64,000 bases of DNA, taken from contig NZ_CP011509.1 of assembly GCF_001027285.1 (NCBI RefSeq), positions 7,464,501-7,528,500 on the forward strand, in the 5' to 3' direction. Within the stretch, counting starts at the first letter, position 1; every line of letters starts with the position of its first letter. The stretch comes from Archangium gephyra. Its GTDB lineage: Bacteria; Myxococcota; Myxococcia; Myxococcales; Myxococcaceae. The position numbers and the translations under genes are program-made. Under the pieces are notes generated by a model. It saw only the letters and a program-made list of their open reading frames with translations. It was not told the origin of the DNA and searched no databases. This document shows positions 16,834 to 25,353 of the stretch, in pieces.

Positions 16834-18600
16834 ATGGCCCTCCAGCCACAGACCGCCAGTCAAGCCTCCCAGGCCCCCACGACGGATCCGGCCGTCGAGG
16901 AGAAGCTGGAGGCGGCGCGCAACTTCACCTTCCATCTGCTCAAGGGCATCAAGCAGATCGGCATGTACCGGCACAACGAGGCCCGCTTCCCCGAGTTCCT
17001 CTCGCGGGCCACCGAGGCACTCGCCGCGTACACGGACAAGCACGGCCCCCTATCCCTCAAGGTGGAGCAGCAGAACTTCATGCTGAACGGCGAGCCCACC
17101 TTCTCCGAGGACACGCCGCTGCCCTACAAGTTCTTCCGGGACGGCATCCGCCAGCTCATCTTCCGGCCGGGCCTCACCGTCTCGGAGCTGGTGACGTTCA
17201 CGCTCATCGCCCTGTCCGAGCCCGAGCGCGGCGCCGAGGACGTGCTGGCCCAGCTGTGGCGCTCCGGCCTGGAGCACGTCGAGTACGTCGTCGTCGAAGG
17301 CTTCAAGATGGACGAGGTCTCCGAGCAGGAGATCGAGGTCGAGGTCGACAAGGTGGTCGGCTACCTCTACTCGCGCCTCAAGACGAACTCGGACGACTTC
17401 CTGCGCTTCGCCCGCGTGAACGCGGAGGACCTGGACTCCAAGCTGGACGGCGTGGAGCAGATGCGCGGCCTGGTGGTGGCCGGCAACTACGCCTCGGATG
17501 ATCTCAAGGCCCGGCTGCAGCGGGAGATCTCCGAGGAGGAGAACGCCCGGCTCTTCCCCAAGCTGATGAGCGCCATCTTCCAGGTCATCGAAGGAGGCGT
17601 GGACGACACGGCGCTGCTCGAGGAGGTCTTCGTGCAGCTGCTGGACGCCATGCTCATCCAGGATGACTACGGCACCATCAACCAGATCGTCCTGAAGATG
17701 CGCTCCATGGCGCAGCGCGCGCCGCAGAGCAGCATCCGCTCGTTGCTGGAGCACTTCGTCCTGAAGATGGGCGAGGAGCAGCGGGTGATGCGGCTGGCGG
17801 AGATGCTCAAGTCGACGCGCCCGCGGCAGCCGGTGGACATCACCCGCTACCTGCAGGCGCTGGATGCCTCCACCGTCTTCACGCTGCTCAACGCGCTGGA
17901 GACGATTGAAATCCCGGAGAACCGGCTGCTGGTGTGTGACGCGCTGGCGCGCTTCGCGCAGGAGAATCCGCAGCCCTTCGTGCAGCGGCTGGAGTCCGAG
18001 CGGCCGCAGACCGTGCGCGACATGGTCTACATCCTGGAGAAGAGCAACCACCCGGACCGGGTGAAGATGTTCGGCCTGGTGCTGCTCAACAAGAACCTCG
18101 CGGTGAAGCTGGAGGTGATGAACATCATCGCCCGGGGCCGCACCGCCGAGGCGCGCAAGCTCATCCTCGATGCGATCAACGATCCCGCCACCCAGGTGCG
18201 CATGCTGGCGGCCCGGTTGCTGCCGGAGTTCGACCGCGACAAGGCCTACGTGGACCTGGTGCGGCTGATGAAGGATCCGAACTTCGAGAAGAAGAGCATC
18301 GAGGAGCGCACGGCCTTCTACACGGCGCTGGGCGCCACGGGGCTGCCGGGGGCCATCTCGATGTTGCTGCAGATCATCGCGGTGAAGTCCACGCTGCTCA
18401 ACAAGAAGAAGGTGCTGGAGGACAAGCTGCTGGCCATCGCCGGGCTGGCGGGTGCGTGCTCCATCCCCTCGTACAAGGCCTTGCAGGGCGTGGTGGAGGA
18501 CAAGAGCCAGCCCGTCGAGGTGCTCAACGCCGCGCGCAAGGCCATGTACCAGACGAAGAAGACGCTGTTCGGCGAGACGTCCACCACCGAGGAGGCCTGA
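16834..18600 (+). CDS. HEAT-like helical repeat protein
   Basis: A 588-residue cytosolic all-helical protein. The N-terminal third (about 15-190) is shared in style with the next gene (a KGIKQIGMYRHNEARF helix matching VRSVKMYDPENAVF-type helices there). The C-terminal half (about 300-570) has repeated 30-35-residue helix pairs such as LLVCDALARFAQENP and ARKLILDAINDPATQVRMLAARLLPEF, typical of HEAT/PBS-lyase repeats. No enzyme motif is seen. It ends six bases before the ATG of the HD-domain gene, so the two form an operon and likely one complex. A scaffold role is inferred. RBS AAGGA precedes the ATG. Confidence 0.8.
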   Translation: MALQPQTASQASQAPTTDPAVEEKLEAARNFTFHLLKGIKQIGMYRHNEARFPEFLSRATEALAAYTDKHGPLSLKVEQQNFMLNGEPTFSEDTPLPYKFFRDGIRQLIFRPGLTVSELVTFTLIALSEPERGAEDVLAQLWRSGLEHVEYVVVEGFKMDEVSEQEIEVEVDKVVGYLYSRLKTNSDDFLRFARVNAEDLDSKLDGVEQMRGLVVAGNYASDDLKARLQREISEEENARLFPKLMSAIFQVIEGGVDDTALLEEVFVQLLDAMLIQDDYGTINQIVLKMRSMAQRAPQSSIRSLLEHFVLKMGEEQRVMRLAEMLKSTRPRQPVDITRYLQALDASTVFTLLNALETIEIPENRLLVCDALARFAQENPQPFVQRLESERPQTVRDMVYILEKSNHPDRVKMFGLVLLNKNLAVKLEVMNIIARGRTAEARKLILDAINDPATQVRMLAARLLPEFDRDKAYVDLVRLMKDPNFEKKSIEERTAFYTALGATGLPGAISMLLQIIAVKSTLLNKKKVLEDKLLAIAGLAGACSIPSYKALQGVVEDKSQPVEVLNAARKAMYQTKKTLFGETSTTEEA

Positions 18601-18605
18601 ACGCC

Positions 18606-19925
18606 ATGTTGGACAACCCGTTGAAAGTCACCCAGGCCCAGGAAGAGAACGTCGGCGAGTTCGGCCGCGGCTATTCGGAGAAGCTGCAGACGCTGGCGCG
18701 CGGGCTCGTGTCGGGCCTGTACATGCTGATCCGCTCGGTGAAGATGTACGATCCGGAGAACGCCGTCTTCGAGAAGCCGCTGCTGCAGCTGCAGGGCATC
18801 GTCAACCAGATCATCTCCAAGGAAGGCCGGCTGGAGCTGGTGGGCGTCAAGGACTCCTTCTACCTCAACAACATGCTGGTGAAGGTGGACCTGAACTCCA
18901 TCGACAACCAGCGCTACCTGCTGGGGGAGATGCGCTCCAAGGACGTGGGCGGCATCTCGCTGAACAAGCCCGTCACGGTGCCGGACCTGAAGAACTTCAT
19001 CTGGATCTTCAGCAAGGACCAATCGGCGTCGGCGGAGGAGGAGGGGCTGGCGGGCCGCAAGCTGCTCAACATGAAGGTCACCCGCTTCTCCAAGCTGAAG
19101 GAGAAGCTCAACCGGGACGAGCTGGCCAACCCGGATGATCAGAAGGTGGACCGCAAGAAGTACGCGATGACGGTGTACTCGCGCGCGGTGTTCTTCCTGA
19201 CGAAGTACCTGGAGTCGGTGCAGGCCGGCAAGCCGATGAACACGGCGAAGGCGCTGCGGATCGTCCAGGACTTCGTGGACATCTCCTTCGAGCAGAAGAC
19301 GCACTTCCTGGGGATGACCACGCTCAAGAAGAGCGAGGTGGACTACCTCGTCTACCATCAGGTGAACGTGTGCCTGATGAGCATCGTGTTCGGCATGGAG
19401 CTGGGGCTGACCAAGGCGCAGCTGCGGGATCTGGGCTACACGGCGCTCTTCCACGACGCGGGCATGGCGACGCTGCCGGAGGAGCTGTCCACCAAGAAGG
19501 GCGCGCTGAGCGCCGACGAGAAGGCACTCATCCAGAAGGCGCCGCTCGTCTCCATCCGCAACATCCTGATGGAGAAGGGCTTCACGCGCTCGACGCTGCT
19601 GCGCGTGGTGACGACGTTCGAGCACAAGGCGGACTTCGGCACGGCGGTGCGCGACGGCCGGGGCAACATCGAGATGATCATCCCGAAGACGAGCCTCGGG
19701 GTGTACGCGAAGATCCTCGCCATCTGCGATGCGTACGACGCGCTGACGTCGAGGCGGCCCTACCGTGACGCGTACGGCCCCGAGGTGGCGCTGATGCTGA
19801 TGTGGACGGAGATGCGCCACAAGTTCGACCCGGAGCTGCTCCAGGTCTTCATGCGCGTCATGGCCATCCAGCCGGTGAAGGTGCTGAGCCGGCGGCAGCA
19901 GACGATGACGCTCGGAGGCGTGTAA
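18606..19925 (+). CDS. Degenerate HD-GYP domain protein
   Basis: A 439-residue protein. The N-terminal half resembles the first part of the upstream HEAT-like protein. The C-terminal half (about 250-420) aligns with HD-GYP cyclic-di-GMP phosphodiesterases: LFHDAGM carries the His283-Asp284 pair and ICDAYDALTSRRPYRDA is the closing motif. Key positions are altered: HDIGK is HDAGM, the later metal-ligand His-Pro is Ala-Pro in QKAPLVS, and the HHE...DGxGYP stretch is FEHKADFG. It may therefore bind a nucleotide or protein rather than hydrolyse cyclic-di-GMP. Operon with the HEAT-like gene. Confidence 0.82.
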   Translation: MLDNPLKVTQAQEENVGEFGRGYSEKLQTLARGLVSGLYMLIRSVKMYDPENAVFEKPLLQLQGIVNQIISKEGRLELVGVKDSFYLNNMLVKVDLNSIDNQRYLLGEMRSKDVGGISLNKPVTVPDLKNFIWIFSKDQSASAEEEGLAGRKLLNMKVTRFSKLKEKLNRDELANPDDQKVDRKKYAMTVYSRAVFFLTKYLESVQAGKPMNTAKALRIVQDFVDISFEQKTHFLGMTTLKKSEVDYLVYHQVNVCLMSIVFGMELGLTKAQLRDLGYTALFHDAGMATLPEELSTKKGALSADEKALIQKAPLVSIRNILMEKGFTRSTLLRVVTTFEHKADFGTAVRDGRGNIEMIIPKTSLGVYAKILAICDAYDALTSRRPYRDAYGPEVALMLMWTEMRHKFDPELLQVFMRVMAIQPVKVLSRRQQTMTLGGV

Positions 19926-19934
19926 CCCTCCACG

Positions 19935-20921
19935 TCACCGTGCCATGAGGGCGATCCGCCGTGACACGGCCACGGCGCTCACGAAGGCTCCCTCGACACG
20001 GGAGCCCGCGCACCAGTCGCCGCAGGCCCCCAGGCCCGTGCGCTCGTCGAACAGCGCCCCTTCCGTGAGGGCGGGCTCGGCCCGGGCGTAGCGCCAGCGG
20101 TGGGCCCTGGCCTCCCGGGGACGAACCTCCACACCGGCCGCACGGGCGAACGCCTCGAGCAGCAGCGGAGCCACGGCCTCGGGAGCCTCCTCCAGATGTT
20201 CCCGGGTGAACTCGGGAGACGCATGGAGCACCCAGCGCTCTCCCGGAGGCCGGCCCGGCTTGCTGCTGTCACGCGCAGCCCAGGACAGGGGCGAGCCGTG
20301 GAGGAACACCCCGTCGAGCGGCAGGGCCACGGGAGCGTCGAAGCTCGCCATCACCGCCCAGCATGGCTCCATGCGGACCCCGGCCGCGCGAGCCGCCAAC
20401 TCGGGAGCTCCCGAGAGCAGCGGGACGGCCTGGGGCGCGGGAACGGCGGCCACCACCACCTCGAAGGTCCCCAGGGCCTCACCCGATTCGGACGTGAGGG
20501 CCCAGGCGTCCGCCTCCCGCCGGACGTGCTCCACCCGCACGCCACTCCGCAGGTCCACGCCCGAGGCGAGCCGCCGCGCCACGGCGTTCATCCCGGGCAC
20601 GCCCACGTAGCGCACCGGGCCCTCCGTCTGGGGAGTCACCGTGCCGTGCTCCAGCGAGCCGAAGCGCCCGCGCCACTCGGCGACGAGGCCCTGCTCCACC
20701 CAGGTGCCCACCATGCGCTGGAAGCCCGGGTCCCTCGCGGTGAAGTACTGGGCGCCATGGTCGAAGGTGCCGCCACCGTCCTCGCGGCGGGTGGACATGC
20801 GGCCCGCGGGGCCCCGGCCCTTGTCGAACACCTTCACCGGGAAACCGGTCTCCGTGAGGAATCGGGCCAGCGTGAGCCCCGCGAGGCCCGCGCCGATGAT
20901 GGCCACCCGCGGAGGCGTCAT
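19935..20921 (-). CDS. FAD-dependent oxidoreductase, renalase-like
   Basis: A 328-residue flavoprotein. The N-terminal Rossmann motif VAIIGAGLAGLTLARFL binds FAD, followed by VFDKGRGPAGRMSTRR and FDHGAQYFTARD, which are characteristic of the renalase/amine-oxidase-like group of bacterial NAD(P)/FAD-dependent oxidoreductases. The C-terminal GLGACGDWCAG motif matches the second FAD-contact region. The natural substrate is not known for the bacterial members. The ATG at 20921 starts directly at the FAD fold but lacks a clear RBS; an in-frame ATG at 20966 would add 15 polar residues. Convergent with the HD gene, nine bases away. Confidence 0.85.
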   Translation of the reverse strand: MTPPRVAIIGAGLAGLTLARFLTETGFPVKVFDKGRGPAGRMSTRREDGGGTFDHGAQYFTARDPGFQRMVGTWVEQGLVAEWRGRFGSLEHGTVTPQTEGPVRYVGVPGMNAVARRLASGVDLRSGVRVEHVRREADAWALTSESGEALGTFEVVVAAVPAPQAVPLLSGAPELAARAAGVRMEPCWAVMASFDAPVALPLDGVFLHGSPLSWAARDSSKPGRPPGERWVLHASPEFTREHLEEAPEAVAPLLLEAFARAAGVEVRPREARAHRWRYARAEPALTEGALFDERTGLGACGDWCAGSRVEGAFVSAVAVSRRIALMAR

Positions 20922-21048
20922 GGTGCGCGAGGGGTGGGAGGAGTCCGGAGGGAGCGAAGAGGCCATGGCGGCCCCACCACTAATGCCAGCCTCCGCCGGG
21001 CGCACGCCTCCCGCTCACCCCAGCAGGTCCCAGCCGCGCGTGGGAGCA

Positions 21049-21071
21049 ACTGGTCCAACAGTCGGACCAGT
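21049..21071. repeat. Perfect 8-bp inverted repeat upstream of the oxidoreductase gene
   Basis: ACTGGTCC (21049-21056) and GGACCAGT (21064-21071) are exact reverse complements separated by seven bases. The site lies downstream of sugE and upstream of the oxidoreductase, both minus strand. The TGGTC...GACCA half-sites look like a GntR- or TetR-type operator, but the element could equally be a weak terminator for sugE. Confidence 0.4.
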
Positions 21072-21145
21072 CGGCACGCCGCGCGTCCGGAAGGCGCCCC
21101 GTCCTCATCTCCGAGCGCCCCCTGAAGGGACCTGCTCCAGAGGGG

Positions 21146-21472
21146 TCAGTGCTCCCCTCCGCTCGTGAACTTCAACCCGATGATGGAGGTCAGCAGCAGC
21201 GCGAGGAAGAAGACGCGCGCGGGGGTGACGGGCTCGTGGAACAGGAAGATGCCCAGCACGGCCGCGCCCAGGGCGCCGATGCCCACCCAGACGGCATAGG
21301 CGGTGCCAATGGGCAGGGTCCTGGCCGCCACCCCCAACAGCCCCATGCTGGCGATGATGGCCGCCACCGTCAGCACGGACGGCAGGAGACGGGTGAAACC
21401 CTCGGTGTACTTGAGCCCGATGGCCCAGCACATCTCGAGCAGCCCAGCGATGACGAGCAGGGTCCACGCCAT
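21146..21472 (-). CDS. sugE: SugE/Gdx guanidinium exporter (SMR family)
   Basis: A 108-residue small multidrug resistance family protein with four membrane helices. The start [21 protein letters not shown] contains the essential Glu13 of the first helix, and [16 protein letters not shown] and IIGLKF match the SugE/Gdx branch rather than the EmrE drug-export branch. Gdx proteins export guanidinium in exchange for protons. The 41-nt guanidine-III riboswitch just upstream independently supports this assignment. AGAAGGAG precedes the ATG at 21472 by eight bases. Monocistronic. Confidence 0.95.
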   Translation of the reverse strand: MAWTLLVIAGLLEMCWAIGLKYTEGFTRLLPSVLTVAAIIASMGLLGVAARTLPIGTAYAVWVGIGALGAAVLGIFLFHEPVTPARVFFLALLLTSIIGLKFTSGGEH

Positions 21473-21491
21473 GACGCACACTCCTTCTGAG

Positions 21492-21532
21492 GCGTCGTCT
21501 TGTCGTGACCGGGTACGGCGCACCTCGTCCGG
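21492..21532 (-). promoter_or_regulatory. Guanidine-III riboswitch (ykkC-III)
   Basis: The 41-nt minus-strand sequence begins CCGGACGAGGTGCGCCGTAC and continues CCGGTCACGACAAGACGACGC. From memory this is nearly identical to the guanidine-III class, including the Thermobifida fusca aptamer whose structure is known; two positions appear to differ. The CCGG/CCGG helix and the ACAAGACG segment are kept; the GCGCCGT/ACGACGC pseudoknot has one C-A mismatch. The 3' end is four bases from the AGAAGGAG ribosome-binding site of sugE, so ligand binding should control translation start. No T-run follows it, which argues against transcription termination. Confidence 0.9.
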
Positions 21533-21620
21533 GCCCGGCGCGCTCCCCAATGAGCCCGCCAGACGGAGGGGGGCATAACCTCGCCTCACCCCTCGCGTCC
21601 AGGACAACCCGTGGCCGAGC

Positions 21621-22610
21621 CTACCTCTTCCTGGCCCGGACCTTGGAAGGAGCCGTGGGCGCCGCACCACTCGCGCGCAGCAGCTTCAGCGCGGCGGTGA
21701 AATCCGCGGGCAGCGGCGCCTCCACGTGCAGCACCTTGCCCGTGCGCGGGTGCGGGAAGGACAGCTTCCACGCGTGCAGCGCCTGGCGGCCCAGCACCTC
21801 CTGCGCCTCCGCCGCCCTCCCCTTCGCCTTGCGGCCCGCGCCGTACAGGCTGTCACCCAGCAGCGGATGGCCCGCCTCCGACAGGTGCGCGCGAATCTGA
21901 TGCGTCCGGCCGGTGAGCAGATCCACCTCCACCAGCGCGGCGTCCTCGAACGCCTCGAGCACGCGGTACACGGTGATGGCGGGCTTGCCCTCCTTCACCT
22001 TACCGGTGAAGCGCTGGCGGTTCACCGGATGCCGGCCGTAGAGCGTCTCGATGCGCGCCTCGGCGGCCTTGGGCGTCCCGTGCACGAGCGCCAGGTACGT
22101 CTTCTCCACCACCCGCGACTTGAAGGCCTTCTGCAGCGCCACCAGTGACGACTCGTGCTTGGCCACCACCAGACAGCCCGTGGTGTCCTTGTCCAACCGG
22201 TGGACGATGCCCGGACGCAGCTCGCCGCCCACTCCGGCCAGGTCCTTCACCCGGTGCAGCAGCGCGTTCACCAGCGTCCCGGACGCATGGCCCGCTCCCG
22301 GGTGCACCACCATCCCCGCCGCCTTGTCCACCACGACGAGCTCCCTGTCCTCGTGCAGCACCGCGATCGGCAGCTCCTCGGCCACCGGCACCGCCGCCAC
22401 GGGAGCGGGAATCTGGAGGGAGAGCAGCTCGCCGCCGCGCAGCCGTTGGGCCACCTTGGCGGGCTTGCCGTCGATCCGCGCGTTCCCGGCCTCGATGAGG
22501 CCCTGGATGCGCGAGCGCGTCAGATCGGGAAAGGCTCGCGCGAGAACCTGATCCAGCCGCTCGCCACGAGCTTCGGGCGGGGCACGGAGCTCTCGCGCCT
22601 CGGGGGTCAC
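21621..22610 (-). CDS. rluD: RluD-type 23S rRNA pseudouridine synthase
   Basis: A 329-residue RluA-family enzyme that isomerises uridine to pseudouridine in large-subunit rRNA. An S4 RNA-binding domain (about 15-75, [20 protein letters not shown]) precedes the catalytic domain with HRLDKDTTG, in which the Asp near residue 141 is the nucleophile, and [13 protein letters not shown]. Length and S4 domain favour RluD over RluA. A basic Ser/Lys/Arg tail is present. It starts with GTG at 22610 overlapping the TGA of the 87-residue gene (GTGA), so these two are coupled. Confidence 0.9.
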   Translation of the reverse strand: MTPEARELRAPPEARGERLDQVLARAFPDLTRSRIQGLIEAGNARIDGKPAKVAQRLRGGELLSLQIPAPVAAVPVAEELPIAVLHEDRELVVVDKAAGMVVHPGAGHASGTLVNALLHRVKDLAGVGGELRPGIVHRLDKDTTGCLVVAKHESSLVALQKAFKSRVVEKTYLALVHGTPKAAEARIETLYGRHPVNRQRFTGKVKEGKPAITVYRVLEAFEDAALVEVDLLTGRTHQIRAHLSEAGHPLLGDSLYGAGRKAKGRAAEAQEVLGRQALHAWKLSFPHPRTGKVLHVEAPLPADFTAALKLLRASGAAPTAPSKVRARKR

Positions 22611-22870
22611 CAGATCTTCGACTTCACGTGCGCCTTGGAGCGCAGCACGATGTCGTTGATGGCCCGCTCGAAGAAATTCATCTTCTGGAAGATCTCCGGG
22701 CTGACGCGGCTCTTGTAGAGCTCCCGGCCCTCCTCGAGCTCCTCCTTGAGGACCTCGAAGAGGTTGTCCTGCTCGATGCCCTTGATGATCTTCTGCTCGT
22801 TGTAGAGCGAGATATCCGAGGCAATCGCGCGGGCCAGCCGCATGGCCTTGATCTTTTCTTCTTCAGTCAT
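22607..22870 (-). CDS. Conserved small helical protein
   Basis: An 87-residue soluble, charged, all-helical protein (MTEEEKIKAMRLARAIASDI, then EQKIIKGIEQDNLFEVL and ELEEGRELYKSRV). I recognise it as a type of short conserved protein often found near rluD in delta-proteobacteria/myxobacteria, but no function is known to me. It is translationally coupled to rluD by a four-base overlap, which suggests a link with ribosome or RNA metabolism (inference). Confidence 0.75.
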   Translation of the reverse strand: MTEEEKIKAMRLARAIASDISLYNEQKIIKGIEQDNLFEVLKEELEEGRELYKSRVSPEIFQKMNFFERAINDIVLRSKAHVKSKIW

Positions 22871-22892
22871 CCTGGAGCTTTCTAAGCAGCCC

Positions 22893-22937
22893 CCCCCAGG
22901 GTGTCAACTTCGCTGACAGCCCACGGACACCTGGGGG
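22893..22937 (-). terminator. Hairpin between the HTH gene and the small gene
   Basis: CCCCCAG-G-GTGTC pairs with GACAC-CTGGGGG with one bulged base across a loop of about 20 bases. It sits in the 90-base gap after the J-domain/HTH gene and before the 87-residue gene, all minus strand, so it may end the upstream transcript. No T-run follows. Confidence 0.4.
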
Positions 22938-22960
22938 ACGCTGGAAGGGCCCGGGAGGCC

Positions 22961-24277
22961 TCAGCGGGTCTTTTTCTCACCGGATGCGACGAGCCCCATG
23001 TAGCTCCTCGACACCCGGAGCGGATCCAGGCCCAGCTCGCGAGCGATGCTCATCAACATGCCGCGCAGATAGACGGACGCGGGAAGGATGTCATAGCGGT
23101 CCGCCTCGATGTTCTCCACGTGGCGGGAGGAGATGCGGGTGCGGTCCGCGAGCATCTGGAGGGACAGGTTGCGGCCCTCGCGCACCTGGCGCAGCAGCTC
23201 GCCGTTGAACTCGGCATCCGAGGGGATGTCCACCACCGTCTTGAGCCGGGTGCGCGAGTCGCGCGCCTTGGCCGAGACGAGGGCGAGCGCCGACTCGGCG
23301 TTGGCGATGGCCGAGGCCTCCGCCAGCACGGGGGCCTCGCCGAGCTGCTGGCCGTTGGGACGGGTGGCGGCGGGAGGCGCGGGGCGGGCGGCGGACTCGG
23401 CCTCCGGACGCACGGGCGCCCGGGCCCCATTGCGCGGCGGCAACGGGGGCGGCACGGCCGCACCATGGCGCGCCATCGAACCCAGGGGCCGGGCATGGAT
23501 GGCCGGCTTGAGCCCCGAGACGGGCGCGGGCGTGAGCGACCGGGAGCCCGGCTTCGCGGCCAGGGGCACCCGCGGGACGGCGGCTGGCGGGGGCTCGGCG
23601 GGGGCCGGGGTGTTCGGAGCGGCATCGGGCTCGGACGGAGCCGCCGCGTCCGAGGCGGCCTCGTTGCGCGCCGGGGCCTGGGCCTCCTGAGCGGCGGAAG
23701 CGGCGATGGCCACGGGCTCCGGCGGGGCCATGGCGGCGGGCGGCTCGGAGGCCGGCGCCTGTCCGGTGGGCTTCGCCTCGGCCACGGGCTCGGGCCCGGC
23801 CACCGGCTCCACCTCGGTCACCACCTCCGCCTCCAGCAGCACCTCTTCCTCGGCGGCGGGTTGGGCCTGGAGCTCCGGCTTCACCTCGGCCACGGGCTCC
23901 GCCGGGGCGGCGGCCTCCGGGACCGGCGACTCCCCTGCCCCGTTGGCGGCTGCCGGGTTCGCGGTGGGCTCGGCCGCGCGCTTGAGGGACTCGGTGCGCA
24001 GACGGGCCAGCTCCTCGGGCGAGCGCTTCACGCCGATCTTCCGGTCGTACTCGAGGCGCTGCTCCAGCGCGCAGAGCACCTCCATGGCCTGGGTGAGCTG
24101 CTGGCGCAGGGCCTCGAGCTGCTCCGGCTCCGCCAGCGTGTACACGGCGATGGAGTCGGGCGAGTACGTCTCCATCGCGCGCGCGTAGGCGTCGAGGATC
24201 TGATCTTCCGAGGCGGTGACTGGCACCTCGAGGAGCTCGTAATAGGACTGTTGCTCGAAGTGCTTCATGGCGGACAT
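22961..24277 (-). CDS. J-domain-like and RodZ-type HTH fusion protein
   Basis: A 438-residue protein in three parts. Residues about 8-80 (YYELLEVPVTASEDQILDAYARAM...EYDRKIG) look like a J domain, but the HPD tripeptide needed to stimulate Hsp70 is absent (SPDS occurs instead). A long Ala/Pro/Glu-rich linker spans about 95-340. The C-terminal 90 residues form a RodZ/Xre-like helix-turn-helix (GELLRQVREGRNLSLQMLADRTRISSRHVENIEADRYDILPASVYLRGML). RodZ proteins continue into a membrane helix; this one does not. Its first codon overlaps the stop of the MinD-like gene (TGATG), so the two proteins are probably made together. DNA binding or a cell-polarity scaffold is inferred. Confidence 0.8.
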   Translation of the reverse strand: MSAMKHFEQQSYYELLEVPVTASEDQILDAYARAMETYSPDSIAVYTLAEPEQLEALRQQLTQAMEVLCALEQRLEYDRKIGVKRSPEELARLRTESLKRAAEPTANPAAANGAGESPVPEAAAPAEPVAEVKPELQAQPAAEEEVLLEAEVVTEVEPVAGPEPVAEAKPTGQAPASEPPAAMAPPEPVAIAASAAQEAQAPARNEAASDAAAPSEPDAAPNTPAPAEPPPAAVPRVPLAAKPGSRSLTPAPVSGLKPAIHARPLGSMARHGAAVPPPLPPRNGARAPVRPEAESAARPAPPAATRPNGQQLGEAPVLAEASAIANAESALALVSAKARDSRTRLKTVVDIPSDAEFNGELLRQVREGRNLSLQMLADRTRISSRHVENIEADRYDILPASVYLRGMLMSIARELGLDPLRVSRSYMGLVASGEKKTR

Positions 24278-25302
24278 CACTCCGTCACCCCGTCGAGCGC
24301 CAGCAGGCGGTCGGCGATGCGCTGGATACCCACGGCGGCGGGAGACTCGGGCTTCTCCAGGACGATGGGCCGGCGCTTGCGCACCGCGCGCCACGCCTCG
24401 TCGTCGTAGCGGATGGCGCCCAGGTCATCCATCTCCAGGCCGAAGAACTTCTTCCACGCGGAGACCACCGCGGCGCCCACGTTCAGGTCCCCGTCGGAGC
24501 GCGCCTGGTTGAGCACCAGCTTCACGCGGAAGGCGGCCAGCTCCTTCTCGAGCCGCTCGGCGAGCGCGGCGTTCTGCTGCCGCACGTGCTGGATGATCTG
24601 ATGGGGCGTGCGCGCGGCACCCTCGCGGGTGGACAGGGCCCGCTCCACCAGACGCTCGATGCCGTACTGCGACTCCACCTGCTGGAGCCTCCGGTAGAAG
24701 GCGGCCTTGATGAAGCGGTAGGCGTTCTCCACCGAGGTGGGCTCGGGCAGCAGCACCAGCACGCCGTGGTCGGCGATGATGAAGAAGTCGAGCGTGTTGA
24801 AGCTGGAGCCGGCGCCCAGGTCGATGATGAGGTAGTCCACCGACTGGGTCTGCAGGCTGCGCAGCAACCGCTGCTTCTGGGCGTACTTGATGTTGGCGGC
24901 GTCCAGCACGTCCAACGCGCCGGCGATCAGCGACAGGTTGGCCACGCCGGTGGGCACGATGACGTCCTCCAGCCGGGCCTTGGGGCGCAGCATGAAGTCC
25001 GACAACGTGGCCGTGGGTTGGGCGACACCCAGACAGGTGTGCAGGTTGGCGCCGCCCAGGTCCGCGTCCACCAGCAGGACGCGTTGGCCTCGCGAGGCCA
25101 GCGCGACACCGAGGTTGGCGGAGACGAGCGACTTGCCGATACCGCCCTTGCCGCCTCCCACCGCGATGATGCGGTGGGGGCGGTTGCGCGCGACGATCCC
25201 CGGAGACTCGGGATCCGTGCGCGCGGCCGCGCCCGCGGACGGCTGGGCGGGCGGGGACGAACGAGCGGGCTGCGACGCGGAGGAGGGACTGGGGGGACTC
25301 AA
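24277..25302 (-). CDS. MinD/ParA-family ATPase
   Basis: A 341-residue deviant-Walker ATPase. After a Ser/Pro/Ala-rich leader (1-40), the motif GGGKGGIGKS at about 49-58 carries the signature Lys, followed by VLLVDADLGGANLHTCLG (Walker A') and YLIIDLGAGSS (Walker B). The DADLGGANL form and the VLVLLPEPTSVENAYRFIKAAF stretch resemble FlhG/MinD-like ATPases. With a coupled J-like/HTH partner, a role in subcellular positioning is more likely than plasmid or chromosome partition; no ParB-type gene is adjacent. The start is TTG at 25302 and is uncertain; the conserved fold begins near residue 40. Confidence 0.85.
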   Translation of the reverse strand: MSPPSPSSASQPARSSPPAQPSAGAAARTDPESPGIVARNRPHRIIAVGGGKGGIGKSLVSANLGVALASRGQRVLLVDADLGGANLHTCLGVAQPTATLSDFMLRPKARLEDVIVPTGVANLSLIAGALDVLDAANIKYAQKQRLLRSLQTQSVDYLIIDLGAGSSFNTLDFFIIADHGVLVLLPEPTSVENAYRFIKAAFYRRLQQVESQYGIERLVERALSTREGAARTPHQIIQHVRQQNAALAERLEKELAAFRVKLVLNQARSDGDLNVGAAVVSAWKKFFGLEMDDLGAIRYDDEAWRAVRKRRPIVLEKPESPAAVGIQRIADRLLALDGVTE

Positions 25303-25353
25303 AGCATCCGTATCAAAACCTGTCCCGCGCTCCGCGTCGACTCCCTGGCCAAG

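Noticed and set aside
18606-19925. Active cyclic-di-GMP phosphodiesterase
   Set aside because: Several metal-ligand and GYP-motif residues are replaced, so activity should not be assumed.
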